A DNA stretch of 10,982 nt, from NCBI GenBank assembly GCA_003573635.1, contig QUTJ01031339.1, positions 1 through 10,982 on the forward strand. The letters are read 5' to 3'. The translations under genes were made by a program, and so were the position numbers. The DNA is from Goniomonas avonlea (Eukaryota > Cryptophyceae > Goniomonadida > Goniomonadaceae). Shown piece by piece: positions 8,143-10,982 of the stretch. Position 1 is the first letter of the stretch, and every line of letters starts with the position of its first letter. Under the pieces are notes generated by a model, which worked only from the letters and a program-made list of their open reading frames with translations, made no database searches and had not been told where the DNA came from.

Positions 8143-10982
8143 ATGGAGGACACTCTCTCAGAAGCGGGCGTTATTCTGTACCGAAGGCGATGGTTCGTGC
8201 TTGCATCCTTCAGTGCGCGAACCGAACGTTATGCTGGAAACATTGACTGACCAATTTCCAGCAATTCTGAACTGCACGATGTCATGTGTGTGGGTCGAAA
8301 TCAGTGTGGTGGGTTTCGTTTGTTTGTGTGGACAGACCTCGTTAATACCGAACAGGTCCAAGACTCCGTTGAGGCGTTCTATGGAGCTAACAAAGCTTCA
8401 GTTGAATTGTTGACCAACTTGTTTTACGTCGTTTATGTTCCAGGAACGCTCTTGGGAACGTACTTGTTTACCAAGAGAGGGCTGCGTTTTACGGCGACGC
8501 TTGGAGGCTGGCTCATTGCTGCATCTTGCTGGATGCGAGTGCTGGCCACTGCCGACAAATCTCTTTATTGGCTCCAGTTTCTGGCCACCTGCGTTGCCGC
8601 TGTTGGGCAGCCCCTGATTCTCAACGGGTGGGTTTCAGTTTGTTCCCATTGGGCTTTCAAACCCACGTCGCTTGTAGGTGCAGCATGCTGTCTGCGCAGT
8701 GGTTTGGTGAGCATGAACGCAATGTAAGTGTTGTCCCCCAGTATCCATGTATTCACAACTGCAGGTGTCAACGATGCTCGGTGAAGCCGTGCCAGCCGCT
8801 CTGGGTGGCGCTGTCCTCTCGCTCGCCGTCAAAACCCCACCTCCATTGACCGGTTTCTTCATCCATATGGCAATATTTGTCTCCATTGTGGCGCTTGTCT
8901 TCACGATCGTTTTTCGCGAGAAGCCACCCACTCCGCCGTCAGCCATGGAGGAAAAGGAGGAGGGAGGAGAAGGGAACAGTTTCGTGAACTCGCTTGCGAT
9001 GTTCAAGCTCCCTCAGTTTTGGATGCTGATTGTTGTCAGTGCGTCAACTTTACCCCGTTGTTGTTTCGAAGAATCCACCTTACCGTTGCCCCGACTCTTT
9101 GCTATCTGCGATCGATCAGATTTGATTGGAGAGATGTCCCAGCGAGTCTTGGTTGGGTCTAGAACGCCACTTGCCTAGGTTTGACCTCCCGCCATCAAGT
9201 CTTACCCAAAATGACCCAATTTCCTTGCAGCCAACACAAACTTTGCTGCGATTGCCATTTTCGCAGTGATTCTCAATGACACGCTTGCGTCTGTGGACTA
9301 CACCAGCAATCAGGCGAACGTGATGTTGTCTGCAGTCCTTTTTGCTGCCATTGCCGGTACTTACAGTCTCTACATCTGTTTTTGCTCTCGTTTTTGCTCT
9401 CGAACTTGCACTCATGTACTCCCACGCCCGCTCCCACGCACTCTCACCCGCACCCCTCTCGCACCCTCCCGTCCCTGCTGATCTGGCGCTGCAGGCGCCG
9501 TTGTTTTTGCACCAATTGTTGACAGGCTCATTCACCGTGATATCCGCTACTACAAGGTGCGCCTTGTTCACACCTCTGGAGTTGCAGCCCGCAAGCTGGT
9601 TCTTTCTTTCCTTCCTTCACCAACCATGTTGCAGCGCTCTCCCCTGGCCACCGAACCAACTGTTGTCTCTTGTGTGTTTCACCAATCCACATCACAGTAT
9701 TCCCTTGTGGGGCTTAACGTTGCGGCGTTTGCTTCGACCCTTGCCTTCGTGCTGGTGCTGGGACCTGACCGCTATGCTCTGCTTGCAGTGACGCTCTGCC
9801 TTATTAGGTTCGTGCAGTTAGGGTTGAAATCTAACAAGGATAGCTGATAATGGAAGTGCGAACAGGGCAGTTGACACGGGCAGTCCAGGGCCAAATAGAG
9901 ATTTATATACTCCCGCTCTACGACACGGTGCGAGGATGATGTGCGACAGTCTCAAAAAGAGCTTGTGGCATTGATACACGTTACATGTGCTCACTCTCGC
10001 ACTGTATCCTGCACATATGCTCACTCTCACACTCTACTCTCGCACTCTATCCTGCACATGTGCTCACTCTTGCTCGCAGCTTCTTCAACACAGCGGCAGT
10101 GCCGGTTTGCATTGAGGTTGGCACCGAGATTGTTTACCCCTTGCCTGAGGTTAGTTTTCCAGTTTTGTTCACGTCGCACCAGCCTGTAAGGGTGTTCGTA
10201 AACCCGTTGTCTCTACGGTGGCTCCTAGTTGAGCGCCCCCCTGTCGCGACATTTCCCCAACTCCCCCAAAACTGCAAACGAAAGCCGGCGTGTTGTCTCG
10301 TGTGTATTGCCGAGGCCGCGCCGGCGAAGAGGTTTGAAGGTGCAGCCTTACCATATGCAGCCTTGTTCCACCATATGAAAGTGCACACTTACCATGTTAA
10401 GGTGCACTTACAATATGAGAGTGCAGACTCTAGATGAAAGTGCAGACTGACCGTATGAAATTGCACTAACTGCACTTTCGGTAGAGTGCAGTCTCTTTGT
10501 CTCACCAGATGACAGTGCAGACTTACCATATGAAAGTGCAGTTACCATCCTAGAGTGCAGTCTCTCTGTCTCAATAGATGAAAGTGCAGACTTACCATGT
10601 CAAAGTGCAGTGACCGTCTTAGACTGTCAGAGTGACTCTCTCTCTCTCTCTCAGCGCGCTCTCTCTCTTACCCTGACCATCATTGCACAGAGTGCCTCTG
10701 CCGGCTTTCTTCTCGCGTTTGCCAACATTGCTGGTTTTGTGATGGTTGAGATTATGGACCTGATGGCCAAGTTTATGTCCCGTGCCAACTCTCTCTGGCT
10801 GCTTGTTGCCTTTCAGGTTGGTCCCTCCCTGCCGAAATGTTGGTTGGTGCTCATCGTTTGTCGGCGGGCGAGTGCCCCAAGTGTGGCGGTGCGGAGGGGC
10901 AGGTGCCCAAGTGTGGCGGTGCGGAGGGGCAGGTGCCCAAGTGTGGCGGTGCGGAGGGGCAGGTGCCCAAGTGTGGCGGTGC
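8143..10982 (+). CDS. FLVCR-like major facilitator transporter, 3' end outside window
   Basis: Multi-pass membrane transporter. Exons: 8143-8212, 8262-8303, 8336-8627, 8678-8723, 8765-9038, 9231-9356, 9495-9556, 9698-9807, 10080-10149 and 10691-10816. They give 406 codons in continuous phase, and a GTTGGT donor follows at 10817. The N-terminus MEDTLSEAGVILYRRRWFVL has the basic YRRRWF cap typical of the family, then TM1 with CVWVEINLV. About eleven hydrophobic segments are visible (examples: LLTNLFYVVYVPGTLLGTYL, FWMLIVVTNTNFAAIAIFAV, YSLVGLNVAAFASTLAFVLV, SASAGFLLAFANIAGFVMVE). The WFGEHERN motif matches the family's WFGxxER, and VDRLIHR matches the loop after TM8. An acidic cytosolic linker (MEEKEEGGEG) lies between TM6 and TM7, as in 12-TM MFS proteins. 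Known for the family: FLVCR proteins carry choline, ethanolamine or heme; the substrate here is not predictable. TM12 and the C-terminus lie beyond the right edge. Intron 9557-9697 is 141 nt, stop-free and in frame, so retention is possible. Confidence 0.85.
9988..10079. repeat. Degenerate tandem repeat of about 30-43 bp before an acceptor
   Basis: TGCTCACTCT recurs at 9988, 10018 and 10061, with intervening CGCACT(G/C)TATCCTGCACAT blocks. It fills the 3' part of the 272-nt intron 9808-10079 and forms the pyrimidine-rich run into the acceptor CTCGCAG at 10073-10079. Confidence 0.75.
10340..10660. repeat. AGTGCAGACTTACCATATGAA minisatellite with 69-bp higher-order duplication
   Basis: Many copies of (A/G)GTGCA(G/C) alternate with (A/T)TACCATATGAA. 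A 69-bp unit starting AGAGTGCAGTCTCT is duplicated at 10483-10551 and 10552-about 10620 with several differences. A (CT)n run near 10639-10651 follows. The whole array sits in the 541-nt transporter intron 10150-10690. CATATG and GTGCAC give small palindromes. Confidence 0.85.
10872..10982. repeat. 30-bp tandem repeat running off the right edge
   Basis: The unit is GTGCCCAAGTGTGGCGGTGC followed by GGAGGGGCAG, with about 3.7 copies. The first copy, from about 10872, is slightly divergent, and phased copies start at 10903, 10933 and 10963. It lies just past the transporter donor at 10817, so is probably intronic. Each unit starts GTG and ends CAG. The array continues beyond the window. Confidence 0.93.

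Noticed and set aside
10872-10982. Zinc-ribbon-like repeat protein (CPKCGG, then VPKCGG).
   Set aside because: Only the first unit has the CPKC pair, the frame differs from that of the preceding exon, and a good donor at 10817 places the array in an intron.

Overview
The window is nuclear DNA from an intron-rich eukaryote, most likely a flagellated protist. The evidence is four intron-containing or secretory eukaryotic genes with GT-AG junctions, two divergent gene pairs, a DDX59-type DEAD-box helicase, a probable SPICE1/CCDC52-like centriole protein, and abundant micro- and minisatellites. I cannot name the species. I rebuilt exons by joining frames at GT-AG sites where phase and protein-family alignment both agree.

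Layout. Positions 1-600 hold a weak Ser/Pro-rich open frame and a degenerate 22-bp repeat (about 481-600). A minus-strand gene (3120 to 603) encodes a coiled-coil protein whose N-terminus resembles SPICE1/CCDC52. Eight exons (3120 to 1381) join cleanly; splicing of the 3' part is unresolved. A 195-bp gap (3121-3315) separates it head-to-head from a plus-strand DDX59-like RNA helicase (3316-6156, ten exons, about 493 aa, all DEAD-box motifs intact). Its last intron is full of CT/CA/TCTCCC repeats. Its probable 3' UTR holds a 22-bp and a 12-bp minisatellite, with AATAAA at 6652.

Next comes a minus-strand secreted beta-propeller protein with Rax2-like YxGGxF repeats (7954 to 6797, probably one 45-nt intron). 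It is head-to-head, across 188 bp, with a plus-strand FLVCR-type major facilitator transporter (8143 to beyond the right end). Ten exons of the transporter (406 codons) are present and its 3' end is missing. Its later introns hold minisatellites, including a 30-bp array at the right edge.

The genes do not form one pathway: centriole biology, RNA remodelling, cell-surface protein and membrane transport sit side by side. The most notable structural signal is intron size. In all three multi-exon genes the 5' introns are very short (32-62 nt), while those toward the 3' end grow to 100-540 nt and are filled with tandem repeats. Several introns are multiples of three without stops, so simple ORF calling reads through them. 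I saw no tRNA, rRNA, CRISPR array, transposase or virus-like gene.
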